Positions 1 to 9,159 are shown, counted from the first letter of the stretch. The stretch: DNA of 41,451 nucleotides from Streptomyces huiliensis (GCF_020037025.1 NZ_JAIQLH010000125.1:1-41451), one strand, 5' to 3'. Notes: a model not told the origin generated them from the sequence alone. Made by a program: numbers and translations.

Positions 1-527
1 CCGGAGACCGTACGGCCCCGGGCCCGCTGCCCGGCGAGCGCCGTCCCGGGCTCCACGGCGAGCAGCACGACGTGCAGCGCGGCGCCGCGGCGGCGCGCCT
101 CTCGGGCCAGCCGGCGGCGGACCCAGCCCCGCTGCCCGCAGTCGTGCACGACGAGGCTCGCGCCGGAGCGCAGGGCGCGCCACAGGTGCGCGTAGTGCAC
201 GAGGCGCGCGAGGGGGCGGTAGGCGCCGTACGGGAGCCGGAGGGGGAGCTTGCGCAGCCGGCGCTCCAGGCGGGCCCGGGAGTCCTGCGAGTCGACGCTG
301 CGGACGGGGTCGCCCCGGCCGTCGAGGGCGGGCACGACGCGTCGGATCAAAGTGGACTTGCCCGCGCCGGGCAGCCCGGAGACGACCAGCAGGTCCCCGG
401 CCCGGTAGCGCAGCTCCGCCGCGGGCGGCACCGCCCCGCGCAGGTCGCGCACCCCCGGCCCCGACGCCCCCTCCGGCCTCTCCGTCCACGCGGCTCCCGC
501 CGCGCCCCTCTGGACGCCCGTTCGCAC
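1..527 (-). CDS. P-loop AAA-type ATPase/kinase-like protein, C-terminus cut by window edge
   Basis: The visible 175 residues carry a clear Walker A motif, GLPGAGKS at about residues 51-58, preceded by the hydrophobic strand LLVVS. A basic stretch and a second hydrophobic strand (SLVVHDCGQRG) follow. This layout is that of small AAA/zeta-toxin-like or nucleotide-kinase-like P-loop proteins that phosphorylate or hydrolyse small substrates. The substrate cannot be told. The frame has no ATG, so I chose GTG at 525-527, with GGGGGAG just upstream; the N-terminal 45 residues are low in complexity. The 3' end lies outside the window. It is transcribed away from the glycine operon, so 528-735 is probably a shared divergent control region. 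Confidence 0.7.
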   Translation of the reverse strand, partial: MRTGVQRGAAGAAWTERPEGASGPGVRDLRGAVPPAAELRYRAGDLLVVSGLPGAGKSTLIRRVVPALDGRGDPVRSVDSQDSRARLERRLRKLPLRLPYGAYRPLARLVHYAHLWRALRSGASLVVHDCGQRGWVRRRLAREARRRGAALHVVLLAVEPGTALAGQRARGRTVS

Positions 528-735
528 CGCTCCCCCGTCCTCGTCCGCCGCTGCGCGGCCCCGCCGCTCCGTCGTTCGGTGCTCACGGTCTACCCCACCC
601 GCATACGAATGGGGTAAAGGAAAAGTAATCCAATGCGATGGGCTCCGAACGGTCCATCGCACGCCCGTACGTGCAATGATGTGCGCGCCAAGAGCACGAC
701 CAGCTGCGTACAACTGCATACCGGCCGCTCGAATC
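528..735. promoter_or_regulatory. Divergent control region with two inverted repeats
   Basis: This non-coding stretch lies between the minus-strand ATPase gene and the glycine riboswitch. It is locally AT-richer around 601-640. It holds two perfect inverted repeats, each with a 12-nt spacer: TACCCCA (591-597) with TGGGGTA (610-616), and TGCGATGG (634-641) with CCATCGCA (654-661). These could be operators or leader hairpins for either gene. No -35/-10 pair stands out with confidence. Confidence 0.5.
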
Positions 736-957
736 CGCGCGGGAGAGTCCCGGTCCCCGTGCCTGCCGCACCGCGGCAGGCCGCAGGCCGGGCGCCGAAG
801 GAGCAAGTTCCTCCCTTGAATCTCTCAGGCCCCGTACCGCGCAGGGTGAGGCAGATCTGAAAAGCGGACCGCCCGGCGGTCCCACCCAAGGTGCAAGCCG
901 CGCGCCCCTTCCGGGGCTCCCGGTGAACCTCTCAGGTTCCGATGACAGATGGGGAGG
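736..957 (+). ncRNA. Tandem glycine riboswitch
   Basis: Two glycine aptamers lie in a row upstream of gcvT. Aptamer 1 shows GGGAGAGTC (741-749), the core GCCGAAGGAGCAAG (793-806) and ATCTCTCAGG near 820-829. Aptamer 2 shows CACCCAAGGTGCAAG (883-897), AACCTCTCAGG near 926-936 and GATGACAGATGGGGA (941-955). These match the conserved cores of the gcvT-type glycine riboswitch. The expression platform is probably 958-1008, which includes the gcvT ribosome binding site. In this family glycine binding normally turns on glycine cleavage genes. Boundaries are approximate. Confidence 0.92.
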
Positions 958-1008
958 CCGTCCTCGACGTCCCCGCGTCCGCGCGACCGCTGCCCCGGAG
1001 CCTTGATC

Positions 1009-2139
1009 ATGCCCTCAGAGACCGCCGCCCCCCGCCGTACCGCGCTCGACGCGCTGCACCGCGCCTTCGGCGCGACGATGACCGACTTCGCCGGCTGGGA
1101 CATGCCCCTCCGCTACGGGAGCGAGCGCGACGAGCACCTGGCCGTCCGCACCCGCGCCGGCCTGTTCGACCTCTCGCACATGGGCGAGATCACCCTTACG
1201 GGTCCGCAGGCCGGGCAGGCCCTGGACCACGCCCTGGTGGGCAACCTCTCCGCGCTGAAGCCCGGCCGCGCCCGCTACACGATGATCTGCGACGAGCGCG
1301 GCGGCATCCTGGACGACCTGATCGTCTACCGGCTGGCCGAGCAGGAGTACATGGTCGTCGCCAACGCCTCCAACGCCCAGGTGGTGCTGGACGCGCTCAC
1401 CGAGCGGGCCGCGGGCTTCGAGGCCGAGGTGCGGGACGACCGCGAGAACTACGCCCTGATCGCCGTCCAGGGCCCGGCCTCCCCCGCCATCCTGAAGTCG
1501 GTCACCGACGCCGACCTGGACGGCCTGAAGTACTACGCGGGCCTGCCCGGCACGGTGGCCGGCGTCGAGGCGCTGATCGCCCGCACCGGCTACACCGGCG
1601 AGGACGGCTTCGAGCTGTTCGTCGCCCCCGCCGACGCGGAGAAGCTGTGGCAGGCGCTGACCGAGGCGGGCGCGGAGGCCGGCCTGGTGCCCTGCGGCCT
1701 GTCCTGCCGCGACACGCTGCGTCTGGAGGCGGGCATGCCGCTGTACGGGCACGAGCTGACGACGGCGACCACGCCGTTCGACGCCGGGCTCGGCCGGGTC
1801 GTCAAGTTCGACAAGCCCGGCGACTTCGTGGGGCGCGCGGCGCTGGAGGCCGCCGCCGAGCGCGCCGCGGACGCCCCGCCACGGAAGCTGGTGGGCCTGG
1901 TGGCCGCGGGCCGCCGGGTGCCGCGGGCCGGCTACCCGGTGGTGGAGACCGCGACCGGCACGGTGATCGGCGAGGTCACCTCCGGCGCCCCCTCCCCCAC
2001 GCTCGGCAAGCCGATCGCCATCGCCTACGTGGACGCGGCCCACGCCGCGCCCGGCACGGCCGGGGTCGCGGTGGACATCCGCGGCAGCCACGAGGCGTAC
2101 GAGGTCGTGGCGCTGCCGTTCTACAAGCGGGAGCGCTGA
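1009..2139 (+). CDS. gcvT: Aminomethyltransferase, glycine cleavage system T protein
   Basis: The T protein of the glycine cleavage complex takes the aminomethyl group from lipoylated GcvH and makes methylene-tetrahydrofolate and ammonia. The 376-residue length is normal for the family. Typical blocks are visible: DFAGWDMPLRYGS near the N-terminus, LFDLSHMGEI, a YTGEDGFELF block, and TPFDAGLGRVVK followed by DFVGRAAL. I chose ATG 1009 because GGAG lies about 8 nt upstream and the product matches the family start; an in-frame ATG at 949 would lie inside the riboswitch. It follows the glycine riboswitch and leads a glycine-use operon with gcvH and glyA. The P and L proteins are not in this window. 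Confidence 0.96.
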   Translation: MPSETAAPRRTALDALHRAFGATMTDFAGWDMPLRYGSERDEHLAVRTRAGLFDLSHMGEITLTGPQAGQALDHALVGNLSALKPGRARYTMICDERGGILDDLIVYRLAEQEYMVVANASNAQVVLDALTERAAGFEAEVRDDRENYALIAVQGPASPAILKSVTDADLDGLKYYAGLPGTVAGVEALIARTGYTGEDGFELFVAPADAEKLWQALTEAGAEAGLVPCGLSCRDTLRLEAGMPLYGHELTTATTPFDAGLGRVVKFDKPGDFVGRAALEAAAERAADAPPRKLVGLVAAGRRVPRAGYPVVETATGTVIGEVTSGAPSPTLGKPIAIAYVDAAHAAPGTAGVAVDIRGSHEAYEVVALPFYKRER

Positions 2140-2228
2140 GCCCGCCCGGCGACCCATTCCCGCCGCCCCCGTCTCACCTGTCAAGACCCCTTGCACGAGC
2201 ATCCACCCGCGTACAGGAGAATCAACCC

Positions 2229-2606
2229 ATGAGCAACCCCCAGCACCTCCGCTACACCAAGGAGCACGAGTGGCTGTCGGCCACGGATGAGAACGGTGTG
2301 GCGACGGTGGGTATCACCGAGTTCGCGGCCACCGCGCTCGGCGACGTCGTATACGCGCAGCTCCCGGCCGTCGGCGACACCGTCACCGCGGGCGAGACCT
2401 GTGGTGAGCTGGAGTCCACCAAGTCGGTCAGCGACCTCTACGCCCCCGTCACGGGCGAGGTCGTCGAGGCCAACCAGGACGTCGTGGACGACCCGTCGCT
2501 GGTGAACTCCGCCCCCTTCGAGGGCGGCTGGCTGTTCAAGGTGAAGATCACGGACGAGCCGGCGGAGCTGCTGACCGCCGACGCGTACACGGACTTCGCC
2601 GGCTGA
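2229..2606 (+). CDS. gcvH: Glycine cleavage system H protein (lipoyl carrier)
   Basis: This 125-residue protein carries the lipoyl arm that shuttles the aminomethyl group among the P, T and L proteins. The lipoyl-lysine motif LESTKSVSDLYAP is intact, with the modified lysine predicted at residue 65. The N-terminal YTKEHEWL block is diagnostic. ATG 2229 has AGGAG about 9 nt upstream. The gene lies 89 bp after gcvT and 47 bp before glyA on the same strand, consistent with one riboswitch-controlled transcript. Confidence 0.97.
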   Translation: MSNPQHLRYTKEHEWLSATDENGVATVGITEFAATALGDVVYAQLPAVGDTVTAGETCGELESTKSVSDLYAPVTGEVVEANQDVVDDPSLVNSAPFEGGWLFKVKITDEPAELLTADAYTDFAG

Positions 2607-2653
2607 CCCCGCGTCCCGCCTCCACCCGGCCCCTCCCGCCCCAGGAAGAACTC

Positions 2654-3916
2654 ATGTCGCTTCTGAACAGCTCCCTCCATGAGCTCGACCCCGACGTCGC
2701 CGCCGCTGTCGACGCCGAACTCCACCGTCAGCAGTCCACGCTCGAAATGATCGCCTCGGAGAACTTCGCTCCGGTCGCGGTCATGGAGGCCCAGGGCTCG
2801 GTCCTCACCAACAAGTACGCCGAGGGCTACCCGGGCCGCCGCTACTACGGCGGCTGCGAGCACGTCGATGTCGTCGAGCAGATCGCCATCGACCGGATCA
2901 AGGCGCTGTTCGGCGCCGAGGCCGCCAACGTGCAGCCGCACTCGGGCGCCCAGGCCAACGCCGCGGCCATGTTCGCGCTGCTCAAGCCGGGTGACACCAT
3001 CCTGGGTCTGAACCTCGCCCACGGCGGGCACCTGACCCACGGCATGAAGATCAACTTCTCGGGCAAGCTCTACAACGTGGTCGCGTACCACGTCGACGAG
3101 CAGACCAACCTGGTCGACATGGAGGAGGTCGAGCGCCTCGCCAAGGAGCACCGCCCCAAGCTGATCGTCGCCGGCTGGTCCGCCTACCCGCGCCAGCTCG
3201 ACTTCGCGGCGTTCCGCCGGATCGCGGACGAGGTCGGCGCGTACCTGATGGTCGACATGGCCCACTTCGCGGGCCTGGTCGCCGCCGGGCTGCACCCCTC
3301 CCCGGTGCCGCACGCGCACGTCGTCACCACCACCACGCACAAGACCCTCGGCGGTCCGCGCGGCGGTGTGATCCTCTCCACGGCCGAGCTCGCCAAGAAG
3401 ATCAACTCGGCGGTCTTCCCCGGTCAGCAGGGCGGTCCGCTGGAGCACGTGATCGCGGCCAAGGCGGTCTCCTTCAAGGTCGCGGCGAGCGAGGAGTTCA
3501 AGGAGCGCCAGCAGCGCACGCTGGAGGGCGCGAAGATCCTGGCCGAGCGCCTGGTCCAGGACGACGTCAAGGAGCACGGCGTCTCCGTCCTGTCCGGCGG
3601 CACGGACGTGCACCTGGTCCTCGTCGACCTGCGCAACTCCCAGCTGGACGGCCAGCAGGCCGAGGACCGCCTCCACGAGGTCGGCATCACGGTCAACCGC
3701 AACGCCATCCCGAACGACCCGCGCCCCCCTATGGTCACCTCGGGCCTGCGGATCGGCACCCCGGCGCTGGCCACCCGCGGCTTCACCACCGAGGACTTCC
3801 GCGAGGTGGCGGACGTCATCGCCGAGGCCCTGAAGCCCGAGTACGACGCCCAGGCGCTGCGCGCCCGCGTCACCGCGCTGGCGGACAAGCACCCGCTGTA
3901 CCCCGGCCTGAAGTAG
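2654..3916 (+). CDS. glyA: Serine hydroxymethyltransferase
   Basis: This PLP enzyme interconverts glycine plus methylene-tetrahydrofolate and serine plus tetrahydrofolate. It has 420 residues, the usual length. The pyridoxal phosphate lysine sits in TTTTHKTLGGPRGG at residue 230. Other family blocks are IASENFAP near residue 34, NKYAEGYPGRRYYGGCE near 53-69, and VDMAHFAGLVAAG near 200. AGGAAGA precedes ATG 2654. Paired with gcvTH, it uses the one-carbon unit from one glycine to turn a second glycine into serine, which the next gene product can deaminate. Confidence 0.97.
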   Translation: MSLLNSSLHELDPDVAAAVDAELHRQQSTLEMIASENFAPVAVMEAQGSVLTNKYAEGYPGRRYYGGCEHVDVVEQIAIDRIKALFGAEAANVQPHSGAQANAAAMFALLKPGDTILGLNLAHGGHLTHGMKINFSGKLYNVVAYHVDEQTNLVDMEEVERLAKEHRPKLIVAGWSAYPRQLDFAAFRRIADEVGAYLMVDMAHFAGLVAAGLHPSPVPHAHVVTTTTHKTLGGPRGGVILSTAELAKKINSAVFPGQQGGPLEHVIAAKAVSFKVAASEEFKERQQRTLEGAKILAERLVQDDVKEHGVSVLSGGTDVHLVLVDLRNSQLDGQQAEDRLHEVGITVNRNAIPNDPRPPMVTSGLRIGTPALATRGFTTEDFREVADVIAEALKPEYDAQALRARVTALADKHPLYPGLK

Positions 3917-3917
3917 G

Positions 3918-3934
3918 ACCGGACCTCCGGTTTT
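3918..3934 (+). terminator. Small hairpin with T-run after glyA
   Basis: A 5-bp stem, ACCGG (3918-3922) and CCGGT (3927-3931), with an ACCT loop is followed directly by TTT. It is short but placed right after the glyA stop. It may end or attenuate the gcv transcript before sdaA. Confidence 0.4.
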
Positions 3935-4045
3935 ACCGGGATGTACGGGGCATCGCGCACACTGGAGGTGAGCGCGGTGCCCCGCACCACGTCACGCATA
4001 GCTGTTGCCCCCCACGTACCACCCCCGACCCAAGGAGCTGCCACC

Positions 4046-5428
<1,383 letters not shown>

Positions 5429-5447
5429 CGCTTCTCTGATCTCGCGC

Positions 5448-5477
5448 ACGCCCCGCCCGGCTTCCCGGGCGGGGCGT
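5448..5477. terminator. Strong bidirectional hairpin terminator after sdaA
   Basis: A perfect 13-bp GC-rich stem (5448-5460 with 5465-5477) closes a CTTC tetraloop. It lies between the convergent sdaA and the minus-strand small gene ending at 5486, so it can serve both. Confidence 0.85.
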
Positions 5478-5485
5478 CGTGGTGT

Positions 5486-5758
5486 TCAGGCACCCACTCG
5501 CCGGTGCTCCCGCCGCCAGTGCACGGCCCGCTCCCGGGCGATCCCGGCCTCGGCGACCGCGTCGCCCGCCCGGACCGCGCGGGCGAGCGCGTCCCGCAGG
5601 GCCGCGCAGCGGACGCAGGGACGGCGGGGGCGCTGGGAGACGGCGGGGAGGGTGTACGTGCCTACGGCGGCGGATCCGTGCGGGACGGTGACCACGTACT
5701 CGTGCATGATCGCCAGGTCGGGACGGCGGGGGCTCGACGCGTCGCCCGATCCGGTCAT
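5486..5758 (-). CDS. Small conserved-type protein of unknown function (90 aa)
   Basis: I do not recognise a family with confidence. The product has a short polar N-terminus, a stretch beginning DLAIMHEYVVTV that could form beta strands, then RPCVRCAALRDALARA with a CxxC pair and a long Ala/Arg helix ending in a basic tail (VHWRREHRRVGA). The CxxC alone is not enough to claim zinc binding. Its ATG overlaps the stop of the upstream gene by 4 nt (ATGA at 5755-5758), so translation is probably coupled. It belongs to a two-gene unit divergent from the HTH regulator at 6133. Confidence 0.7.
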   Translation of the reverse strand: MTGSGDASSPRRPDLAIMHEYVVTVPHGSAAVGTYTLPAVSQRPRRPCVRCAALRDALARAVRAGDAVAEAGIARERAVHWRREHRRVGA

Positions 5759-6003
5759 CGTGCGTCCCCTTCCGGTTCGAGCCCCAGCGCGCGCCGCTCG
5801 TTCGCGGACGCGAGGCTCAGCCGGTACCGCGGACACCACCACGACCCGGTGCCGCCGATCCCCAGCAGCCGCACCTTGCCGCCCTGGGTCTCCCTGACGA
5901 GCCCCAGCTTCCCCGTGTCCATGTCCTTGACCAGTCGCCCCAGCGGCACGGGCGGTGGGTGGCCGGACGCGTACGGGCTCTCGCTGCCGTGGAAATCGGC
6001 CAT
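5755..6003 (-). CDS. Small protein of unknown function (82 aa), first gene of a coupled pair
   Basis: The product opens MADFHGSESPYASGHPPP, followed by GRLVKDMDTGKLGLVRETQGGKVRLLGIGGTG, read as several beta strands, then WWCPRYRLSLASANERRALGL. The strand-rich centre (VKDMDTGKLGLV) looks like a small beta-barrel fold similar to those in nucleic-acid or partner-binding modules, but I cannot name a family. It is translationally coupled to the 90-aa gene and divergent from a regulator gene with an inverted repeat between them (6088-6104), so it is a likely target of that regulator. Confidence 0.7.
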   Translation of the reverse strand: MADFHGSESPYASGHPPPVPLGRLVKDMDTGKLGLVRETQGGKVRLLGIGGTGSWWCPRYRLSLASANERRALGLEPEGDAR

Positions 6004-6087
6004 CTGTCTCCATTGGTGGTCGTGGCGGTCACTCGTACAGAGAACCAACGGGCCGGTCGCGGCGGTACGGTTGGGCAGGGCGTCATG

Positions 6088-6104
6088 ACTTAAGAGCTTT
6101 AAGT
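6088..6104. promoter_or_regulatory. Inverted repeat ACTTAA-GAGCT-TTAAGT, candidate operator
   Basis: A perfect 6-bp inverted repeat with a 5-nt spacer sits between the divergent 82-aa gene and the HTH regulator gene. It is strikingly AT-rich for this genome. Its place about 29 bp before the regulator start fits an autoregulatory operator. Confidence 0.5.
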
Positions 6105-6132
6105 GACAGTCCGGCACGAGGGTGTGAGTGCT

Positions 6133-7467
6133 GTGAGTGAATCGCGAGGCAACACGGGCCTGTTGAAGCTGTATCGCGAGAGCGGCTGGACGCTGCGCCG
6201 CTTCGCGCAGGAGGTGAACAGGCTCGGGACCGAGCGAGGGACGCCGCTCAGGTACCGAGAGCCGTCGGTCCATCAGTGGCTCGCCGGTCATCTGCCCAAG
6301 GAGGCCGTGCGGCCACTCGTCTTGGAAGCACTGTCCCGGCGGCTGGGGCGACCCGTCGCGTTCGCCGAGGCCGGCTTCCCCGCCCCACCCGAGGAGGAGA
6401 CGGCGGGCACCACCGAAGGGCTGCTCGCCCTCGGCCGGCAGGACATGGACCCGTCCCGGCGCGGTGTCCTCGGGGTCGGCCTCTTCTCCGTCGCGCTGAC
6501 CGTTCCGCACTGGCAGGACGTGGTCGGGCGCATGGAGGCGATCAGGAGTGGCGGGCGGCAGCGGTACGGGGAGTCGGACGTCGCCATGGTGGCGGCGATG
6601 ACCGAGCGGATCTCGGAGCTGGACGACCGGTTCGGCGGGCGGCACGCGCGGCCGATGGCGGCGGCGTTCCTGGTCAACACGGTGGCACCGTACCTCCGCG
6701 CGGACGCTCCGGAGTCCGTACGGCGGGCGATGATGTCGGCCGCGGCCGACCTCTGTTACCTGACCGGCTACATGGCCGTCGACGAGGGCCTCCACGGCCT
6801 GGCCCAGCGCTACTACGTCAAGGCCCTGGAGCTGGCCGGGGCGGCGGGCGACCACCTCACGTACTGCACCACCCTGCGCGGGATGAGCGTCCAGGCCGTG
6901 GACCTCGGGCACGGGCGCGAAGCCCTGCGCCTCGCCGACGCGGCGGCCGCCGCGTCACCGCAGGCGGGTCCCCGGATGCGCGCCTTCCTGGCCGGGCAGC
7001 AGGCGCACGCGGCGGCCCGCACCGAGGACCGAGCGGGTGCGCTGGCGTACCTCCGGGAGGCGGAAGTGGCGATGGAGAAGGCCGAGTCCCGGGCCCGGGC
7101 GTTCGGTTCGTACGATCCCTCGTCGCTGCTGTACCACGTGAGCCAGGTCCGCTACGAACTGCGGGATGTCGCCGGGTCGGTGGCCGCGCTGAAGGAGTCG
7201 GACCGGGCCCGGCAGGGGGTGTTCCGGCGGGCCCGCGTCCGGCACCGCTGCACGCTCGCCGAACGGCAGTTGGAGCTCGGGCACCTGGAGGAAGCCTGCC
7301 GCACCTGGCACTTGGCGCTGGACGACTACCCCGATGTCCACTCCGGCCGTGCCGACGACCGCGTCCGCGCCATGACCGCCCGCCTCCGCCCGCACCTCCG
7401 GAACCGGGCCGCTCGGCAACTCCGTGAGCGGGCGCGCCGGCTCGCTCCCGCGATCGTCACGGCGTGA
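6133..7467 (+). CDS. HTH regulator with helical, TPR-like C-terminal region
   Basis: The 444-residue product starts with an HTH-like region at residues 8-60 (LLKLYRESGWTLRRFAQEV through EPSVHQWLAGHLPKEAVRP). A segment at about 108-124, SRRGVLGVGLFSVALTV, resembles a twin-arginine hydrophobic signal but lies inside the protein. The rest (about 150-430) is alpha-helical with repeated Ala/Leu helix pairs, such as AQRYYVKALELAGAAGDHLTY, as in TPR-type sensor regions of Streptomyces regulators. GTG 6133 was chosen because GAGGG ends about 10 nt upstream; GTG at 6103 and 6124 are alternatives. It is divergent from two small genes and followed after 16 nt by a 121-aa gene. It is probably a local regulator; its signal is unknown. 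Confidence 0.8.
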   Translation: MSESRGNTGLLKLYRESGWTLRRFAQEVNRLGTERGTPLRYREPSVHQWLAGHLPKEAVRPLVLEALSRRLGRPVAFAEAGFPAPPEEETAGTTEGLLALGRQDMDPSRRGVLGVGLFSVALTVPHWQDVVGRMEAIRSGGRQRYGESDVAMVAAMTERISELDDRFGGRHARPMAAAFLVNTVAPYLRADAPESVRRAMMSAAADLCYLTGYMAVDEGLHGLAQRYYVKALELAGAAGDHLTYCTTLRGMSVQAVDLGHGREALRLADAAAAASPQAGPRMRAFLAGQQAHAAARTEDRAGALAYLREAEVAMEKAESRARAFGSYDPSSLLYHVSQVRYELRDVAGSVAALKESDRARQGVFRRARVRHRCTLAERQLELGHLEEACRTWHLALDDYPDVHSGRADDRVRAMTARLRPHLRNRAARQLRERARRLAPAIVTA

Positions 7468-7483
7468 ATCGGAAGGAAGCAAC

Positions 7484-7849
7484 TTGTTCGAGAACAAAGG
7501 CGCCCGGCTGTTCCGCGAGGCGTGGATCGCCGGTGTGCGCGCGCACTTTCCCGGGGAGCCGAAACCCGGCTACGTCGCGCCATGGGAGGACACGCCGGAC
7601 TGGGAGCGGGCCGCGGCCGGGGCCGTGTGCTGGCAGGTGCGGCAGTTCCTCGCGGTCAGCGAGGGGCACGCGGCGCGGCTGACGCGAGAGCAGAAGGGGC
7701 AGTTCGTCGCCGCTTGCTGGGCGGCGCAGATGTACCGGCACTTCACGGACCCGAAGCCGGGTTACGTCGCCGACTGGACGGAACTGCCCGCGTGGCAGCG
7801 GGAGGCGGACGCCGACATCTTCGAGGCGATCGAGAAGGCCGTCGGCTGA
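7484..7849 (+). CDS. 121-aa protein with an internal duplication, unknown function, TTG start
   Basis: The protein is built from two similar halves of about 50 residues. HFPGEPKPGYVAPWEDTPDW (21-40) matches HFTDPKPGYVADWTELPAW (86-104), and the flanking helices also align (ARLFREAWIAGVRA with GQFVAACWAAQMYR). The pattern of Trp, Pro and acidic residues faintly recalls RyR-type repeats, but this is a guess. TTG 7484 is the best start: GGAAGGAAG lies just upstream (7471-7479), and no ATG or GTG is better placed. The gap after the regulator is 16 nt, so the two genes are probably co-transcribed and functionally linked. Confidence 0.75.
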   Translation: MFENKGARLFREAWIAGVRAHFPGEPKPGYVAPWEDTPDWERAAAGAVCWQVRQFLAVSEGHAARLTREQKGQFVAACWAAQMYRHFTDPKPGYVADWTELPAWQREADADIFEAIEKAVG

Positions 7850-7919
7850 CGCCGAAACCTTCTGGTGGAGGCGTTGCGCCTGGCATAGCCTCCGAGGGAC
7901 GAAGGGGGAGGGCGGCGGC

Positions 7920-8129
7920 GTGTCGGGTGGGCGGAGGAAGACGGGAGCGGGGCGGCTGACGGGCCACACGCTCGTGCTCGGGGTGTTCGCCGCCGTCGGG
8001 GGCCTGGCGGGCGCGATCCGCGCCGTCGGGTCCGGTGCGGGCGTCCTCGACGTTCTGGTGGCCCTCGGCATCGGGGTGGCGGGCCTCGCGCTCGCCATCG
8101 CCTACATAGTGGACTTCGGGAGGCGGTGA
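7920..8129 (+). CDS. Small membrane protein (69 aa), unknown function
   Basis: The product has a basic N-terminus (SGGRRKTGAGR) and two hydrophobic segments, about residues 16-36 (LVLGVFAAVGGLAGAI) and 42-65 (LDVLVALGIGVAGLALAIAY), ending in DFGRR. This predicts a two-helix inner-membrane protein. GTG 7920 has GGGGGAGGG upstream. It follows the 121-aa gene on the same strand after a 70-bp gap. No family is recognised. Confidence 0.6.
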   Translation: MSGGRRKTGAGRLTGHTLVLGVFAAVGGLAGAIRAVGSGAGVLDVLVALGIGVAGLALAIAYIVDFGRR

Positions 8130-8133
8130 CGCC

Positions 8134-9159
8134 TCACGTCTCCTCCCCCGACCCCTCCGTCGCCGACCACCGCCGCACCGCCCGCCGGAGCGACCGGGGG
8201 TCGGAGTAGCCGAGGCGGCCGGCGAGGGACGCGTTGGTGGGGCGGCCGGTGAGGCGGGCCAGGGCGGCCTGGCGGCGACGGGCGTCGTCCAGTTCGGCGC
8301 GCCAGGTGGTGCCGGATTCGGCGAGGCGGCGCTGGAGAGTGCGGCGGCTCATGGCCAGTTGGCGGGCGACGTGGTCGAGGGCGGGGGCGCCCTCCACCAG
8401 GCAGGCGTCGAGGGCCTGGCGGAACTGGTCGCGCCAGTCGGCGGGGGGCGGCGGGGGGAGGGTGGCCGCGTAGCGGCCGAGGATGGCGCCCAGGCGCGGG
8501 TCGGCGCCGAGGACCGGACGCGCCAGGTCGGCGGTGCGGAAGGTGACCGTGGCGCGGTCCTGGCCGAAGTCGACGCCGCGCTCGGCGCCGAGCGCCTCGG
8601 TCAGCGTGGCGTGCCGGCGCGGCGCCGACTGGGAGAAGCCGACGTGCAGCGGGTGCACCGGCGCTCCCGTGATGCCGCGCGACCGCGCGCAGAGCACCGC
8701 GAGGGCGAACTGCTCGGCCAGTTCCACCTGCCGGGGCTCCCCCTCCACGTAATGGAAGGAGAACGTCGTCTCCCGGTCGTCCTGGGTGTGCAGGGAGAAG
8801 CGGCCGTTGGTGGTGATGAAGTGCAGGTAGCGGGTGCTGCTCTCCATCGCGGCGCCGAGCGTCGGCGCGTTGGTGAAGAGGTAGTCGAAGAGGCCGAGGG
8901 CGCCCAGGCTGTACCAGCCGGCGATGGACACCGGGGAGTCCGGGACGTCCAGGGCCCGTTCCACCAGTTCCCAGACGTGCATGGTGCACCGGGCCGGGAT
9001 GGTCACCTCGTCCTCGGCCAGCGCCCAGCCGGGCACCCCGGCCTCGCGGGCGATCCGGTCGGGGTCGGCGCCGTTCGCCGCCGCCGCGGTGAGGAGGAAC
9101 TTCGACAGGACGATGGAGTCCAGCTCACCGGGCGTCCCGGCCGTCAGCGCTTCTGCCAT
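8134..9159 (-). CDS. AraC-family transcriptional regulator with an arabinose-binding-type sensor domain
   Basis: The N-terminal two-thirds match the Arabinose_bd sensor type found in OruR/ArgR-like AraC regulators (LLTAAAANGADPDRIAREAGVP, SLGALGLFDYLFTNAPTLGAAM). The C-terminus is a double HTH: ALDHVARQLAMSRRTLQRRL, then GRPTNASLAGRLGYSDPRSLRRAVRRW. ATG 9159 gives 341 residues; a GTG at 9177 is an alternative and neither has a strong ribosome binding site. The next gene upstream on the strand is a small ATP-grasp protein 285 bp away. The effector cannot be inferred. Confidence 0.88.
   Translation of the reverse strand: MAEALTAGTPGELDSIVLSKFLLTAAAANGADPDRIAREAGVPGWALAEDEVTIPARCTMHVWELVERALDVPDSPVSIAGWYSLGALGLFDYLFTNAPTLGAAMESSTRYLHFITTNGRFSLHTQDDRETTFSFHYVEGEPRQVELAEQFALAVLCARSRGITGAPVHPLHVGFSQSAPRRHATLTEALGAERGVDFGQDRATVTFRTADLARPVLGADPRLGAILGRYAATLPPPPPADWRDQFRQALDACLVEGAPALDHVARQLAMSRRTLQRRLAESGTTWRAELDDARRRQAALARLTGRPTNASLAGRLGYSDPRSLRRAVRRWSATEGSGEET

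Noticed and set aside
949..1008. Upstream in-frame ATG for gcvT at 949
   Set aside because: It lies inside the second riboswitch aptamer. ATG 1009 has a good ribosome binding site and matches the family start.
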